A DNA stretch of 64,000 nt from RYN-230 sp963704995. GTDB taxonomy: Bacteria > Actinomycetota > Actinomycetes > Streptosporangiales > Streptosporangiaceae. The translations under genes and the position numbers were made by a program. The notes beneath the pieces were generated by a model. That model was given only the letters and a program-made list of their open reading frames with translations. It did no database searches and was not told the DNA's origin. Numbering within the stretch: the first letter of the stretch is position 1; the number at the start of each line of letters is the position of its first letter. Positions 40,084 through 49,030 of the stretch are shown piece after piece. Where the stretch lies: positions 868,001-932,000 of the forward strand of contig CAVPIM010000017.1 of NCBI GenBank assembly GCA_963704995.1, read 5' to 3'.

Positions 40084-40434
40084 GTGACAGAGCACAGCGA
40101 GCGCCCCTGGGGCGGTTACACGGTCCTCGCCGAGGCCGGGGACTTCAAGGTCAAGACCATCGAGGTGCACCCCGGGCAGCGGCTGTCCTACCAGCGCCAT
40201 TCCCGCCGGGCCGAGCACTGGTTCGTCGTCCGCGGCGCGGGGGTGGTCACCCTGGACGGCCAGGAGATCGACGTCCGGCGGGGCGACACGATCGACGTCG
40301 GGCTGGGCGCCGCCCACCGGATCCGCAACACCGGCACCGACCCCCTGGTGTTCGTGGAGGTTCAGCACGGCGATTACTTCGGCGAGGACGACATCGTCCG
40401 GCTGGACGACGACTACGGCCGTATCGGGGCCTGA
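40084..40434 (+). CDS. Cupin-domain protein (phosphomannose isomerase type II C-terminal-like)
   Basis: A 116-residue single cupin similar to the C-terminal mannose-6-phosphate isomerase domain of bifunctional ManC/AlgA proteins: ERPWGGYTVL, FKVKTIEVHPGQRLSYQRH, RRAEHWFVVRGAGVVTLDG, GDTIDVGLGAAHRIRNTG and FVEVQHGDYFGEDDIVRL. Metal-binding His and Glu of the cupin motif (H-x-R-R-A-E-H) are present. GTG 40084 starts just before the conserved domain; in-frame ATG 40006 would add 26 poorly coding residues. Substrate is probably a phosphorylated sugar. Confidence 0.82.
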   Translation: MTEHSERPWGGYTVLAEAGDFKVKTIEVHPGQRLSYQRHSRRAEHWFVVRGAGVVTLDGQEIDVRRGDTIDVGLGAAHRIRNTGTDPLVFVEVQHGDYFGEDDIVRLDDDYGRIGA

Positions 40435-40450
40435 CTGCGCACCGCCCGGG

Positions 40451-41791
40451 CTACGGCGCGCCCGCGGCGTGATCCTGGGCCGCGGCGAGCACCGCCGCGC
40501 GCAGCGTGGCGTCGTCGGCGGGATCGACGGTCCGCAGGTCCAGCAGCAGCCGGCCGTCCTCGACCCGCCCGGCCACCGGTGGCGTATTTCTCCGCAACGC
40601 AGCCGCTAGCGTGGCCGGGAGACTCACGGCGGCGCTGGGTAGCCGGACCCCCGGTGCGCCCCCGCCGCCCACCACCGCGTCACTCCCGGTGGCCCGGGCG
40701 TCCAGTCCGGCCCGGGCCAGGTCGGCGGCCAGCCGCCCGGCCCGGTCCCGGAGCCGCTGGACCGGCTCGTGCAGGGCCGTGGCGGTGGGCGTGGCCGGGC
40801 CGCGCAGCGTGGCCTCCAGCGCGGCCAGCGTCAGCTTGTCCACCCGGAGCGCCCGGGCCAGCGGGTGCCGCCGCAACGCCGTGATCAGGCCGGCCCGGCC
40901 GAGCAGCAGCCCGGCCTGCGGCCCGCCGAGCAGCTTGTCCCCGCTGGCGGTGACCAGGGCCGCGCCGCTGGCCAGCGCGCTGGCCGCGTCCGGCTCGTCG
41001 GGGAGCACCGGCTCCGGCGCCAGCAGCCCCGATCCGATGTCCGCCACCACGGGGACCGGGCCCCGTCCCGGCGCCGCGGTCATGGCCGCGAGTTCCGCGA
41101 TGCTCGCCTCACTGGTGAAGCCCAGGATGCGGAAGTTCGACGGGTGCACCTTGAGGATGAACCCGGTGTCCGGCCCGATCGCCGCGGCGTAGTCGCCGGC
41201 CGTGGTCCGGTTCGTGGTGCCGACCTCCCGGAGCCGGGCTCCCGTGCAGGCCAGCAGGTCGGGCAGGCGGAACCCGTCGCCGATCTCCACCATCTCGCCG
41301 CGGCTGACGATGATCTCGCGCCCGCTGGCCAGCGCCGTCGCCGCCAGGACCAGCGCGGCCGCGTTGTTATTGACGATGTGCACGTCCTCCGCCTGCGGGC
41401 AGGCCGCGCGCAGCGCGTCCAGGGCGCCGCGGCCGCGCCTGGCCCGCTGGCCGGTGGCGAGGTCGAACTCCACGTCGGTGGACCCGGCGCTGGCGGCCAG
41501 GGCGGCGCGGGCCGCCGCGGAGAGCGGGGCGCGGCCCAGGTTGGTGTGCAGCAGCACCCCGGTGGCGTTGATGACCGGGCGCAGCGTGGTGGCGGTGGCC
41601 GGCAGCAGCCCGGCGGCCAGGTCCGGCACGTCCTCCGGGGCGATCTCGCCGCGGCGGGCCCGGTCCTGGGCCGCGGTGATCGCCTCCTTGACCCGGGCGG
41701 CGCCCAGGCGGCCCACCGCCTCGGTGAACGGGGGCTGCGCGAGCAGCGTGTCGGTGCGCGGTATCCGCCGCCGGCTGTCCACGACCAGCAC
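40451..41791 (-). CDS. selA: L-seryl-tRNA(Sec) selenium transferase
   Basis: A PLP enzyme that converts Ser-tRNA(Sec) to selenocysteinyl-tRNA with selenophosphate. The 446-residue protein has NATGVLLHTNLGRAPLS near residues 80-96, DVEFDLATGQRARRG, VNNNAAALVLAATAL, SRGEMVEIGDGFRLPDLL, GTTNRT and the PLP lysine in TASGDKLLGGPQAG near residue 285. Its presence implies a selenocysteine system, but selB, selD and tRNA-Sec are not in this window. It converges with the cupin gene (16 bp). Confidence 0.94.
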   Translation of the reverse strand: MLVVDSRRRIPRTDTLLAQPPFTEAVGRLGAARVKEAITAAQDRARRGEIAPEDVPDLAAGLLPATATTLRPVINATGVLLHTNLGRAPLSAAARAALAASAGSTDVEFDLATGQRARRGRGALDALRAACPQAEDVHIVNNNAAALVLAATALASGREIIVSRGEMVEIGDGFRLPDLLACTGARLREVGTTNRTTAGDYAAAIGPDTGFILKVHPSNFRILGFTSEASIAELAAMTAAPGRGPVPVVADIGSGLLAPEPVLPDEPDAASALASGAALVTASGDKLLGGPQAGLLLGRAGLITALRRHPLARALRVDKLTLAALEATLRGPATPTATALHEPVQRLRDRAGRLAADLARAGLDARATGSDAVVGGGGAPGVRLPSAAVSLPATLAAALRRNTPPVAGRVEDGRLLLDLRTVDPADDATLRAAVLAAAQDHAAGAP

Positions 41792-41823
41792 TCTAGTCCG
41801 GGCGCCGCGGGGATCAGGTGGCG

Positions 41824-42705
41824 CTAGCCGAGACCGTGCCGGGCCGCGCTCACGTCACGGTCACCCAGACCCTGGTCGACGAGCGCGGCCCACCGGTCGC
41901 GGACCACATCCAGCATCGGCAGCCGCCGGCCGGAGGCGTCCATGGCCAGCCGGATGTCCTTGAGGGCCCACTGCAGCGCGAAGTCCGGCGAGTCGTCACC
42001 GTCGTCCATCTTGGCGAACTTGGCCGCCGCGGCCGGGTTGGCCAGGCTCCCGGAGCTGAGGAAGTCCAGCACCTGCTGACGGTCCACGCCGAGCGAGTCG
42101 GCCAGCGCCATGATCTCGGCCGCGCCCTCAACCAGGAACACCAGCCACGAGTTCATGATCAGCTTGACCCGGCTGCCCGCGCCGGCCTCCCCGAGCCACT
42201 TGGTCTCCCGGCCGAGCGCGGCGAACACCGGCTCGGCCAGCCGCCTGGCCTGCTCCGGGCCGGACGCCAGGATGAGCAGCTGGCCATTCTCGGCGGGCTG
42301 GCGGGTGCCGGACACCGGCGCGTCCACGAAGGACACGTCCGGCCGCTCCTTGCTGACCCGGGCGGCCAGTTCCTCCGTGGCGGTTACCCCGATCGTGCCC
42401 ATCTGGGCCCACGCCGCCTGGGAGGGCATCGCCTCCAGCATCCCGTCGCCGAAGGCCAGCTGCCTCACCGCATCCGCGTCCGCCACCATGGTGATCGCCA
42501 CGTCTGCCTCGCGCACCGCGTCCCGTGCGTACTCATGGGCGGTCGCGCCGCCGGCCGCCAGCGCGGCGGCCTGCTCCGGGGTCCGGTCCCAGACATCCAC
42601 CGTGAACCCGTTGCGGAGCAGGCTGTGCGTCATCCCCCGGCCCATCGTCCCGGCGCCCAGCACGGCTACCCGCGGCAGCGGCCGGGTCCCTCCGGCAGAA
42701 CTCAT
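41824..42705 (-). CDS. NAD(P)-dependent beta-hydroxyacid dehydrogenase-like oxidoreductase
   Basis: A 293-residue member of the 3-hydroxyisobutyrate dehydrogenase/6-phosphogluconate dehydrogenase family. It has the Rossmann motif VAVLGAGTMGRGMTHSLLRN at residues 13-32, DAPVSGTRQPAENGQL near 125-140 (substrate loop) and the catalytic-lysine motif GSRVKLIMNSWL near 178. Substrate is unknown. ATG 42705 with GAGGGG upstream is the supported start; the frame is open further upstream into the membrane-protein region, which is probably an accident of the frame change there. Confidence 0.88.
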   Translation of the reverse strand: MSSAGGTRPLPRVAVLGAGTMGRGMTHSLLRNGFTVDVWDRTPEQAAALAAGGATAHEYARDAVREADVAITMVADADAVRQLAFGDGMLEAMPSQAAWAQMGTIGVTATEELAARVSKERPDVSFVDAPVSGTRQPAENGQLLILASGPEQARRLAEPVFAALGRETKWLGEAGAGSRVKLIMNSWLVFLVEGAAEIMALADSLGVDRQQVLDFLSSGSLANPAAAAKFAKMDDGDDSPDFALQWALKDIRLAMDASGRRLPMLDVVRDRWAALVDQGLGDRDVSAARHGLG

Positions 42706-42817
42706 GTCGTCATCCCCTCGGTGGTCTTCGTTGCGGAGGTTGCTGCTTTTCATCTTTAACCCGCACCGGTCATTGCACGAGGGCCAGCGGTCACCGGGCG
42801 AGAGCGGGATGGACCAG

Positions 42818-43425
42818 TTATTCGGCGCTGTGCGGGGGCGGCTGCTGGATAGCCGGGCCGCGGAGCGAGCGGAGCCACTCCTGCGAGGTGTCGTCCCCGC
42901 TGCTGGCCGGGCTGTGCGCGGCCCGCCACCAGACGCGGGCCGGGGGCTGCGGATCCGCGGACGGCAGGTCCCCCGGCGCGAGCTCACCGGACGGCCCCTC
43001 ACCGGACGGCCCCTCACCGGACGGCCGGTCACCGGAAGCCGGGGCGGCCCGCAGCGGCGCCAGCGGGGCGGCGGGGTGGGCGGCGGCGGGTTCATCAGGG
43101 ACCGGGGCCCGGCCAGGGACGGGCCAGGCACCGGCGGGCCGGGGGTCCCGGCGGCAGGCCCGGCGCCGGCCGGGACCGGCCGCCTTCCCGCCGGGGTGCG
43201 GCCCGCGGCGGCCAGCGCGAAGCCCATGGCCACCCCGCACGCCGCGCCGCCCGCCAGCAGGGCCAGTGCGGCCAGCCGCAGGTCGCGGGCGGCCAGCCCG
43301 GATGTCATCCCTCCCACGGCGGTGATCAGCCAGGTGGCCACCCCCGCGGTCAGCATGGATGCCCCGGCGATCGTGAGGCCCAGGGCGAGCCGCACGGCGC
43401 GGTGGTCCATCTCCGCGGAGCTCAC
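42818..43425 (-). CDS. Hypothetical membrane protein with proline-rich tail, frame change near 43115
   Basis: GTG 43425 (or ATG 43410) begins a protein with two TM helices (LALGLTIAGASMLTAGVATW and ALALLAGGAACGVAMGFALA) followed by a Pro/Gly/Ala linker. Around 43115 the original frame becomes Arg/Pro-rich and runs into the dehydrogenase, whereas the adjacent frame continues PVPDEPAAAHPAAPLAPLRA, three SGEGP repeats encoded by a 15-bp tandem repeat, and stops at 42818 (TAA). The second path gives a normal composition and a stop before the dehydrogenase. Family not recognised. Confidence 0.55.
42983..43027 (-). repeat. Three 15-bp tandem repeats
   Basis: Three head-to-tail copies of CTCACCGGACGGCCC on the plus strand (the last ends in G), encoding the SGEGP repeats of the membrane protein on the minus strand. 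Confidence 0.85.
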
Positions 43426-43557
43426 GGCGACACCCTACGGGATGGCCGTCCCGCAGCGAGGGCGGCGCGGCGAGAGCTCTCCGCGAGGACAGGAGGACGT
43501 AGCGGGCCAACCAGGCAAGCTGGCTTTCCGGCCAGGAAGCGCGGGCTAACCGGGGCG

Positions 43558-44550
43558 TTACTTGACGGTGTTCGTGTCGATCTGGTCGAAGTCGCCGATG
43601 CCGTTGGTGATCCCGCCACCGCCGGACCACTGCCACATCACGGCCTGCGGGGAGGAGCGGCTCACGCCGCCGAAGAACCGGGCGCAGGTGGTCGTGCCGA
43701 GCACGCACCACTTGACCGGGGGCTTGGAGAGCCTGCTGGTGCCGTCGGTGTACGTCCACTCGTAGGTGCCGGAGATGTTCGAGGCGCTGCCGGTCCCGAA
43801 GATGCTGTTCCAGATCGACGGGGAGGAGTAGACGCCGGGAACGTAGGAGGAGTGCGCGGTCAGGTAGGCCTCGTACCCGTCGACCTCCGCCCGGTCCACG
43901 GACGCGGCGACCCCGACGGTCTTGATCTTGCCGCTGCACGGGGACGTGTAGACGTTGTTCCAGCCGTTGTCCAGCGCGGGCCTGATGCCGGGCAGCTCGA
44001 TGTCCAGCCACACGATCTTGTAGGTGACGTGCAGGCTGCCCATGGCGCGCAGCGTCTTGGCCGCCTGCGCGGCACCCCAGGAGCTCGCCTCGGTGGTCGT
44101 CCCGTTGTAGTGCGGATCGACGCCCGGGCCGCCCATGAACCAGTAGACGCCGGTGCCGATGCCCTTGCCGTACGTCGAGTAGTTGGTGTTGGCCGCGGCG
44201 CTGTCCGCCGGCGACCAGGCGATGTTGCCGCCGCAGCCGGACCAGCGGGCCCAGTTCCCGGCCATGCCGATGTACCCGCCGTAGACGGGGTTGCCGACGA
44301 TGTCCGGCTCCCGGTACGGCGGCGAGCTGTTGATCGCGATGGGCCAGCTGTCGGTGCCGTAGTAGAAGCCGGCCGGGCTGTCAGCGTCCGGCACCAGGGC
44401 CGCGGTCACGTGCGCCCGGGCCGCCCTGGCCGGGCCGGGGATACCGCCGGTCAGGGCCAGCGCCAGCACGGCGGCCACGGCCAGCGCCAGCACGGGCAGC
44501 AGCGTGACAGGGCGGACCATCCGAACATGAGCGGGCTGGGGGCGCGTCAT
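43558..44550 (-). CDS. Secreted protein, possibly glycoside-hydrolase-like (DUF1906/GH25-like)
   Basis: A 330-residue protein with a signal peptide: a basic N-terminus, a hydrophobic stretch (LLPVLALAVAAVLALALTGG) and an AxA-type site near residue 46. The mature part has YIGMAGNWARW, IGTGVYWFMGGPG, a strand IVWLDIELPG near residue 165 with candidate acidic catalytic residues, VDGYEAYLTAHSSYVPGVYS and a WQWSGGGGITNGIGDFDQID end. The strand order and the D-I-E motif resemble TIM-barrel muramidase-like families, but I am not certain. ATG 44550 is chosen to begin the signal peptide; ATG 44520 is possible. Confidence 0.7.
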   Translation of the reverse strand: MTRPQPAHVRMVRPVTLLPVLALAVAAVLALALTGGIPGPARAARAHVTAALVPDADSPAGFYYGTDSWPIAINSSPPYREPDIVGNPVYGGYIGMAGNWARWSGCGGNIAWSPADSAAANTNYSTYGKGIGTGVYWFMGGPGVDPHYNGTTTEASSWGAAQAAKTLRAMGSLHVTYKIVWLDIELPGIRPALDNGWNNVYTSPCSGKIKTVGVAASVDRAEVDGYEAYLTAHSSYVPGVYSSPSIWNSIFGTGSASNISGTYEWTYTDGTSRLSKPPVKWCVLGTTTCARFFGGVSRSSPQAVMWQWSGGGGITNGIGDFDQIDTNTVK

Positions 44551-44811
44551 CGGGGCCTTCCAGGCGCGGCCCGGCGGCCGGGCCGCAGGGCGGGGCGGGC
44601 AGAATGCGCAGGCCGGAGCACGGCCGTGCGGGCTGAGCTGGGGCTGGGGTGCGGGGGCAGGCGGGCTGGCCATGATCGTTGAGGGCTTTGTGATCTTCTG
44701 TGATATTTAGCCCGGTACCGCCATACTAGGCACGTCAGCCGGGTCCGCCATAAGGTCCGCACATGAAGCGGGCCGCGCCGGGGCGCGGCTTCAGCCGCAC
44801 GGGAGGGACCC

Positions 44812-46173
44812 ATGGACCGTCAGGTCAAATATCTGCTCGATGAGTCGCAGCTGCCCCAGCAGTGGTACAACGTGGTGGCTGACCTGCCGTCTCCCCCGCC
44901 GCCGCCGCTGCACCCGGGTACCCGCCAGCCGGTCGGGCCAGACGATCTCGCCCCGCTGTTCCCGGCCGCGCTGATCGGCCAGGAGGTGTCCGCGGAGCGC
45001 TACATCCCGATCCCCGAGGATGTCCGCGACGTGTACCGGCTGTGGCGGCCGACACCGCTGCTGCGGGCCCGCCGGCTGGAGAAGGAGCTGGGGACCCCGG
45101 CCCGGATCTACTACAAGTACGAGGGCGGCAGCCCCGCGGGCTCGCACAAGCCCAACACCGCGGTCCCGCAGGCGTACTACAACGCCGCCGAGGGGGTGTC
45201 CCGGCTCACCACCGAGACCGGGGCCGGCCAGTGGGGCAGCGCGCTGGCCTTCGCGTCCGCCGTGTTCGGCCTGCAGTGCGAGGTCTGGCAGGTCCGCGCC
45301 TCCTACGACCAGAAGCCGTACCGCAGGCTGCTGATGGAGACCTACGGGGCGACCGTGCACCCGAGCCCCTCGGACGTGACCCAGTCGGGCAAGGCGGTGC
45401 TGGCCGCCGACCCGCAGTCGCCGGGCAGCCTGGGCATCGCGATCAGCGAGGCGGTGGAGGTCGCCGCCGGGGACCCGTCGGCCCGGTACGCCCTGGGCAG
45501 CGTGCTCAACCACGTGCTGCTGCACCAGACCGTGATCGGCGAGGAGGCCATCAAGCAGATGGCGCAGGCCGGGGACGTGCCCGACCTGATCATCGGCTGC
45601 ACCGGGGGCGGCTCCAACTTCTCCGGGCTGGTCTTCCCGTTCCTGCGCGAGAAGCTGGCCGGCCGGATGAACCCGGTGTTCCGGGCGGTGGAGCCGGCCG
45701 CCGCGCCGTCGTTTACCCGCGGCGTGTACGCCTACGACTTCGGGGACACGGCGGGCTTCACCCCGCTGCTCAAGATGCACACGCTCGGGCACGATTTCAT
45801 GCCGGACCCGATCCACGCGGGCGGGCTCCGCTACCACGGCATGTCGCCGCTGCTGTCGCACATGTACGAGCTGGGCATGTTCGAGGCCGTGGCCAAGTCC
45901 CAGTCGGAATGCTTCGCGGCGGGCCTGCGCTTCGCCCGCGCCGAGGGCATCGTGCCCGCGCCCGAGCCCACCCACGCGCTCGCCTCGTGTATCGAGGAGG
46001 CGCTGCGCTGCAAGGAGACCGGCGAGGAGAAGGTCATCCTGACCGCCCTGTGCGGGCACGGGCTGCTCGACCTGACCGCCTACGAGAGCTACCTGGGGGG
46101 CAGGGTCACCGACCTGGAACTGCCCGACCAGGCCCTGCGCGACGCGCTCAGCGGCCTCCCGGCCGGCGTCTGA
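44812..46173 (+). CDS. trpB2: TrpB-like PLP-dependent enzyme (TrpB2 type)
   Basis: A 453-residue tryptophan synthase beta-like enzyme of the TrpB2 group, which works without a TrpA partner and may make tryptophan from indole or L-serine derivatives. Motifs: WRPTPLLRARRLEKELGTPA, YEGGSPAGSHKPNTA with the PLP lysine near residue 115, ETGAGQWGSALAFAS, CTGGGSNFSGLVFPF (phosphate loop) and HALASCIEEAL. The start ATG 44812 has GGGAGGG upstream. The 44674-44811 gap is A/T-richer and must hold its promoter. No trpA is adjacent. Confidence 0.93.
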   Translation: MDRQVKYLLDESQLPQQWYNVVADLPSPPPPPLHPGTRQPVGPDDLAPLFPAALIGQEVSAERYIPIPEDVRDVYRLWRPTPLLRARRLEKELGTPARIYYKYEGGSPAGSHKPNTAVPQAYYNAAEGVSRLTTETGAGQWGSALAFASAVFGLQCEVWQVRASYDQKPYRRLLMETYGATVHPSPSDVTQSGKAVLAADPQSPGSLGIAISEAVEVAAGDPSARYALGSVLNHVLLHQTVIGEEAIKQMAQAGDVPDLIIGCTGGGSNFSGLVFPFLREKLAGRMNPVFRAVEPAAAPSFTRGVYAYDFGDTAGFTPLLKMHTLGHDFMPDPIHAGGLRYHGMSPLLSHMYELGMFEAVAKSQSECFAAGLRFARAEGIVPAPEPTHALASCIEEALRCKETGEEKVILTALCGHGLLDLTAYESYLGGRVTDLELPDQALRDALSGLPAGV

Positions 46174-46222
46174 GCCGGCCGGCGGGACATGACCGGCTAG
46201 TGGCCGGCGCCTGAGCGGGCGA

Positions 46223-46660
46223 TCACGCGGGCGCGGCCGCCCAGCCGGTCCAGCGGGTGACCCGGATGCTGATCACCGGGCCGCCGGGGGGCTGCGCGTG
46301 GTACTGGGGAAAGCGCCCGGACAGCAGGGCGAGGAAGGGAGCCATGGCCGTGGGCTCGTCGAGGATGGTGGCCTCGCCGTCGGCGCGGGCCCACCAGAGG
46401 GCACGCCAGTCGTCCTCGTAATGGTCGGCCAGCGCACTCACCTGGGGGTTAGCCCTGATATTCCGCAGCCGCCGCAGGTCGGTAGTGCTCTTGGGCTTGG
46501 CGTCCACCGCGCTGAAAATGCGGTCGTGATGGCCGGGGCGGCAGTCCAGCGCGAACGTGAACGGCACGAGGTGCGGACGCCCGTCCGGGCCGGCCGTGGC
46601 CAGCCGGGCCACGCGCACACTGGCGAACCGCTGCCGGGCGGTCGCGGAGTCCAGCCTCAT
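46223..46660 (-). CDS. PPOX class F420-dependent oxidoreductase
   Basis: A 145-residue split-barrel flavin/F420-binding protein of the TIGR03668-like PPOX group: VRVARLATAGPDGRPHLVPF, FALD, a KPKSTTDLRRLRNIRANPQV motif near residues 55-74 and DDWRALWWARADGEA. Such enzymes use F420 in redox reactions of unknown substrate. ATG 46660 is the first start consistent with the family. It is divergent from lysS across 133 bp. Confidence 0.85.
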   Translation of the reverse strand: MRLDSATARQRFASVRVARLATAGPDGRPHLVPFTFALDCRPGHHDRIFSAVDAKPKSTTDLRRLRNIRANPQVSALADHYEDDWRALWWARADGEATILDEPTAMAPFLALLSGRFPQYHAQPPGGPVISIRVTRWTGWAAAPA

Positions 46661-46793
46661 GTGGTCATCCTGCCCGCCCCCCGCCCGCTGACGCGCGCCA
46701 GCCGGGGCCGCCGGTACGGGATACTGGGCGGTCGGGCCTGAGGCCCGGCCGGGGGCTCCCTGCACATCCACCACGTTCGAAGGGCCAGCACGA

Positions 46794-48362
46794 GTGTCAG
46801 GCGAGGACAGCACGAGCAGCGCGACCAGCAGCCCGGCCGCGGAGGCCGGGTCCCCGGACCCGGAGGCCCCGGCCAGCCGGGCCGACGTGCTGGGCGAGAT
46901 CCGGCGGCAGCGGATCGAGAAGGTCCGCCAGCTCCGCGAGCAGGGCATCGACCCGTACCCGCCCGACGCGGTGGACCGGGTCAGCATCGCCCGGGCCCGC
47001 GAGATCCCCGACGGGGAGCCCGCCACCATCGCCGGGCGGATCATGCTGCTGCGCCCGATGGGCAACCTGACCTTCGGCCAGCTGCACGACGAGACCGGCG
47101 AGATGCAGTTCATGATCTCCCGGCGGGAGCTGCCCGAGGATCACGTGCCGGGCTACAAGGCCCTGACCAGGCTGCTCGACATCGGCGACTTCGTGGCGGT
47201 CGAGGGCTACCGGCTGGCGACCAGGACCGGCGAGCTGTCGGTCGGCGCGCGCCAGGTGACGATCCTGGCCAAGTCGCTGCGGCCGCTGCCGGACAAGCAC
47301 TCGGGCCTGACCAACTCCGAAGTCCTGCTCCGCCAGCGCTACCTCGACATCCTGCTGCACCGCGAGATCCAGGACATGATCTACGCCAAGGCCCGGTTCT
47401 GGCGTTCCATGCGCCGGTTCCTGGAGGATCACGACTTCACCGAGGTGCAGACCCCGGCCCTGGAGCTGACCACCGGCGGCGCGGACGCGCGCCCGTTCGT
47501 CGCGCACCACAACTACCTGGGCACCGACGTCTGCCTGCGTATTTCCATGGGCGAGCTGTGGCAGAAGCGCCTGCTGGTCGGCGGGCTGGAGCGCACGTTC
47601 GAGATCGGACGCCAGTTCCGCAACGAGAACCAGAGCCGCGAGCACCTCAATGACTACGACCAGATGGAGTTCTACTGGGCGTACGCCAACTACGAGACCG
47701 GGATGCGCCTGGTCGAGGAGCTGTTCCGGCACGTGGTCAGCGAGACGTTCGGCACCCTGTCCTTCACGCTGCACCGCAACGGCCGTGAGTACCAGGTCGA
47801 TCTGGGCGGGGTCTGGGCCCGCTACGACTACTACGAGACCATCAGCCAGATCCTCGGCTTCGACGTCCAGTCCGCCAGCACGCAGAAGCTGGTCGCCACC
47901 CTCGATGAGCTGGCCCTGGTGGTGGACCGCCAGGGCCTGAACCGGGCCCGGGCCATGGACACGCTGTGGAAGCACTGCCGCCGCAGCCTGTCCGGGCCCG
48001 GTTTCCTGGTCAACGAGCCGCTGGAGGTCTCGCCGCTGGCCAAGGCCCGGCCTGACCAGCCCGGCATCGTGGAACGGTTTCACGTCGTCGTGGCCGGGAG
48101 CGAGCTGGGCAACGGCTACAGCGAGCTGAACGACCCGCTGGAGCAGGCGCGCCGGTTCGGGGAGCAGCAGCGGATGCGCGAGGCCGGGGACAGCGAGGCG
48201 CAGATGCCCGACCCCGAGTTCGTCGAGGCGCTCGAGTACGGCATGCCGCCGGCCTGCGGGTTCGGGCTGAGCGAGCGGGTGTTCGCGTTCTTCATGGACA
48301 AGAGCGTCCGGGAGTGCCAGATCTTCCCGCTGCTGCGCCCGCTGGACCGCGACGGCCGCTGA
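46794..48362 (+). CDS. lysS: Class II lysyl-tRNA synthetase, divergent type
   Basis: A 522-residue class II LysRS: a disordered Ser/Ala-rich start, an OB-fold anticodon domain at about residues 70-175 (GRIMLLRPMGNLTFGQLHDE), then the catalytic core with motif 1 (FWRSMRRFLEDHDFTEVQTP), motif 2 (TFEIGRQFRNENQSREHLND) and motif 3 (CGFGLSERVFAFFMDKSVRE). Motifs 2 and 3 differ from the common bacterial form (HNPEFTMME and GIGIDRL), resembling a variant LysRS type. A second standard lysS may exist elsewhere. It starts at GTG 46794. Confidence 0.87.
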   Translation: MSGEDSTSSATSSPAAEAGSPDPEAPASRADVLGEIRRQRIEKVRQLREQGIDPYPPDAVDRVSIARAREIPDGEPATIAGRIMLLRPMGNLTFGQLHDETGEMQFMISRRELPEDHVPGYKALTRLLDIGDFVAVEGYRLATRTGELSVGARQVTILAKSLRPLPDKHSGLTNSEVLLRQRYLDILLHREIQDMIYAKARFWRSMRRFLEDHDFTEVQTPALELTTGGADARPFVAHHNYLGTDVCLRISMGELWQKRLLVGGLERTFEIGRQFRNENQSREHLNDYDQMEFYWAYANYETGMRLVEELFRHVVSETFGTLSFTLHRNGREYQVDLGGVWARYDYYETISQILGFDVQSASTQKLVATLDELALVVDRQGLNRARAMDTLWKHCRRSLSGPGFLVNEPLEVSPLAKARPDQPGIVERFHVVVAGSELGNGYSELNDPLEQARRFGEQQRMREAGDSEAQMPDPEFVEALEYGMPPACGFGLSERVFAFFMDKSVRECQIFPLLRPLDRDGR

Positions 48363-48365
48363 GCG

Positions 48366-48923
48366 TCAGAACAGGTGGCCCAGCAGGTCCACCTCGCCCT
48401 GGGGCCAGGCTTGCGGCCCGGTCGGCTTCACCATCAGGGCGCCGGTATCGGCGGCGCGGGCGATCCCCAGCGTGGTGTGCTCGTGGATCTTCAGCCAGGT
48501 GCAGGGGTTCGCGGCGCGCGCCCAGCCGTTCCTGGCGTAGAGCCGGTCATCGTCGGCGAAGAGGATGACGAAGTCCATCCCGCTGGCCCGCGCGAACTCG
48601 GTCAGGTCCGCCAGCAGCCTGCCCGCCAGGCCGCGTGAGCGTGCGCTCTCCCGCACGCACAGGTCAACCACGCCAAAGGTCCGCACCACGGTGCCGCCAA
48701 CCCGGATCACCCGCAGTTCCACGCCCATCTGGGCTTCCAGTTCGCCGCCCGTCGTCGCGAGGTATCGGAAATGCGGCGGGAGCTTGAAGTAGCTCCGGCT
48801 GGGATACCCCGGGAAGCACGCCTGCAGCAGCGCCTGCACCTGCTGCCTGAGATCCACGCCGATCTCGGCTTCCGCGACCCGGGAAACCGCAGTCGGCCCG
48901 CTGCTGTCCTGTGCCTGGGCCAT
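48366..48923 (-). CDS. GNAT family N-acetyltransferase
   Basis: A 185-residue acetyltransferase. The acetyl-CoA-binding motif A is LCVRESARSRGLAGRLLADL near residues 107-126, followed by FVILFADDDRLYARNGW, typical of GNAT proteins with a YxRNGW turn. Substrate is unknown. Its stop lies 3 bp after the convergent lysS stop. Confidence 0.85.
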   Translation of the reverse strand: MAQAQDSSGPTAVSRVAEAEIGVDLRQQVQALLQACFPGYPSRSYFKLPPHFRYLATTGGELEAQMGVELRVIRVGGTVVRTFGVVDLCVRESARSRGLAGRLLADLTEFARASGMDFVILFADDDRLYARNGWARAANPCTWLKIHEHTTLGIARAADTGALMVKPTGPQAWPQGEVDLLGHLF

Positions 48924-49030
48924 CTCCCGGACTGTACCGGCGCCGGGCCGGAAGCAGGGCGTGCAGGCCCGGCGTGATGACCGCGCCCCGGTACGCTGCC
49001 GGTATCGGGCGGTCCGCGCGGGGAGGCGGG

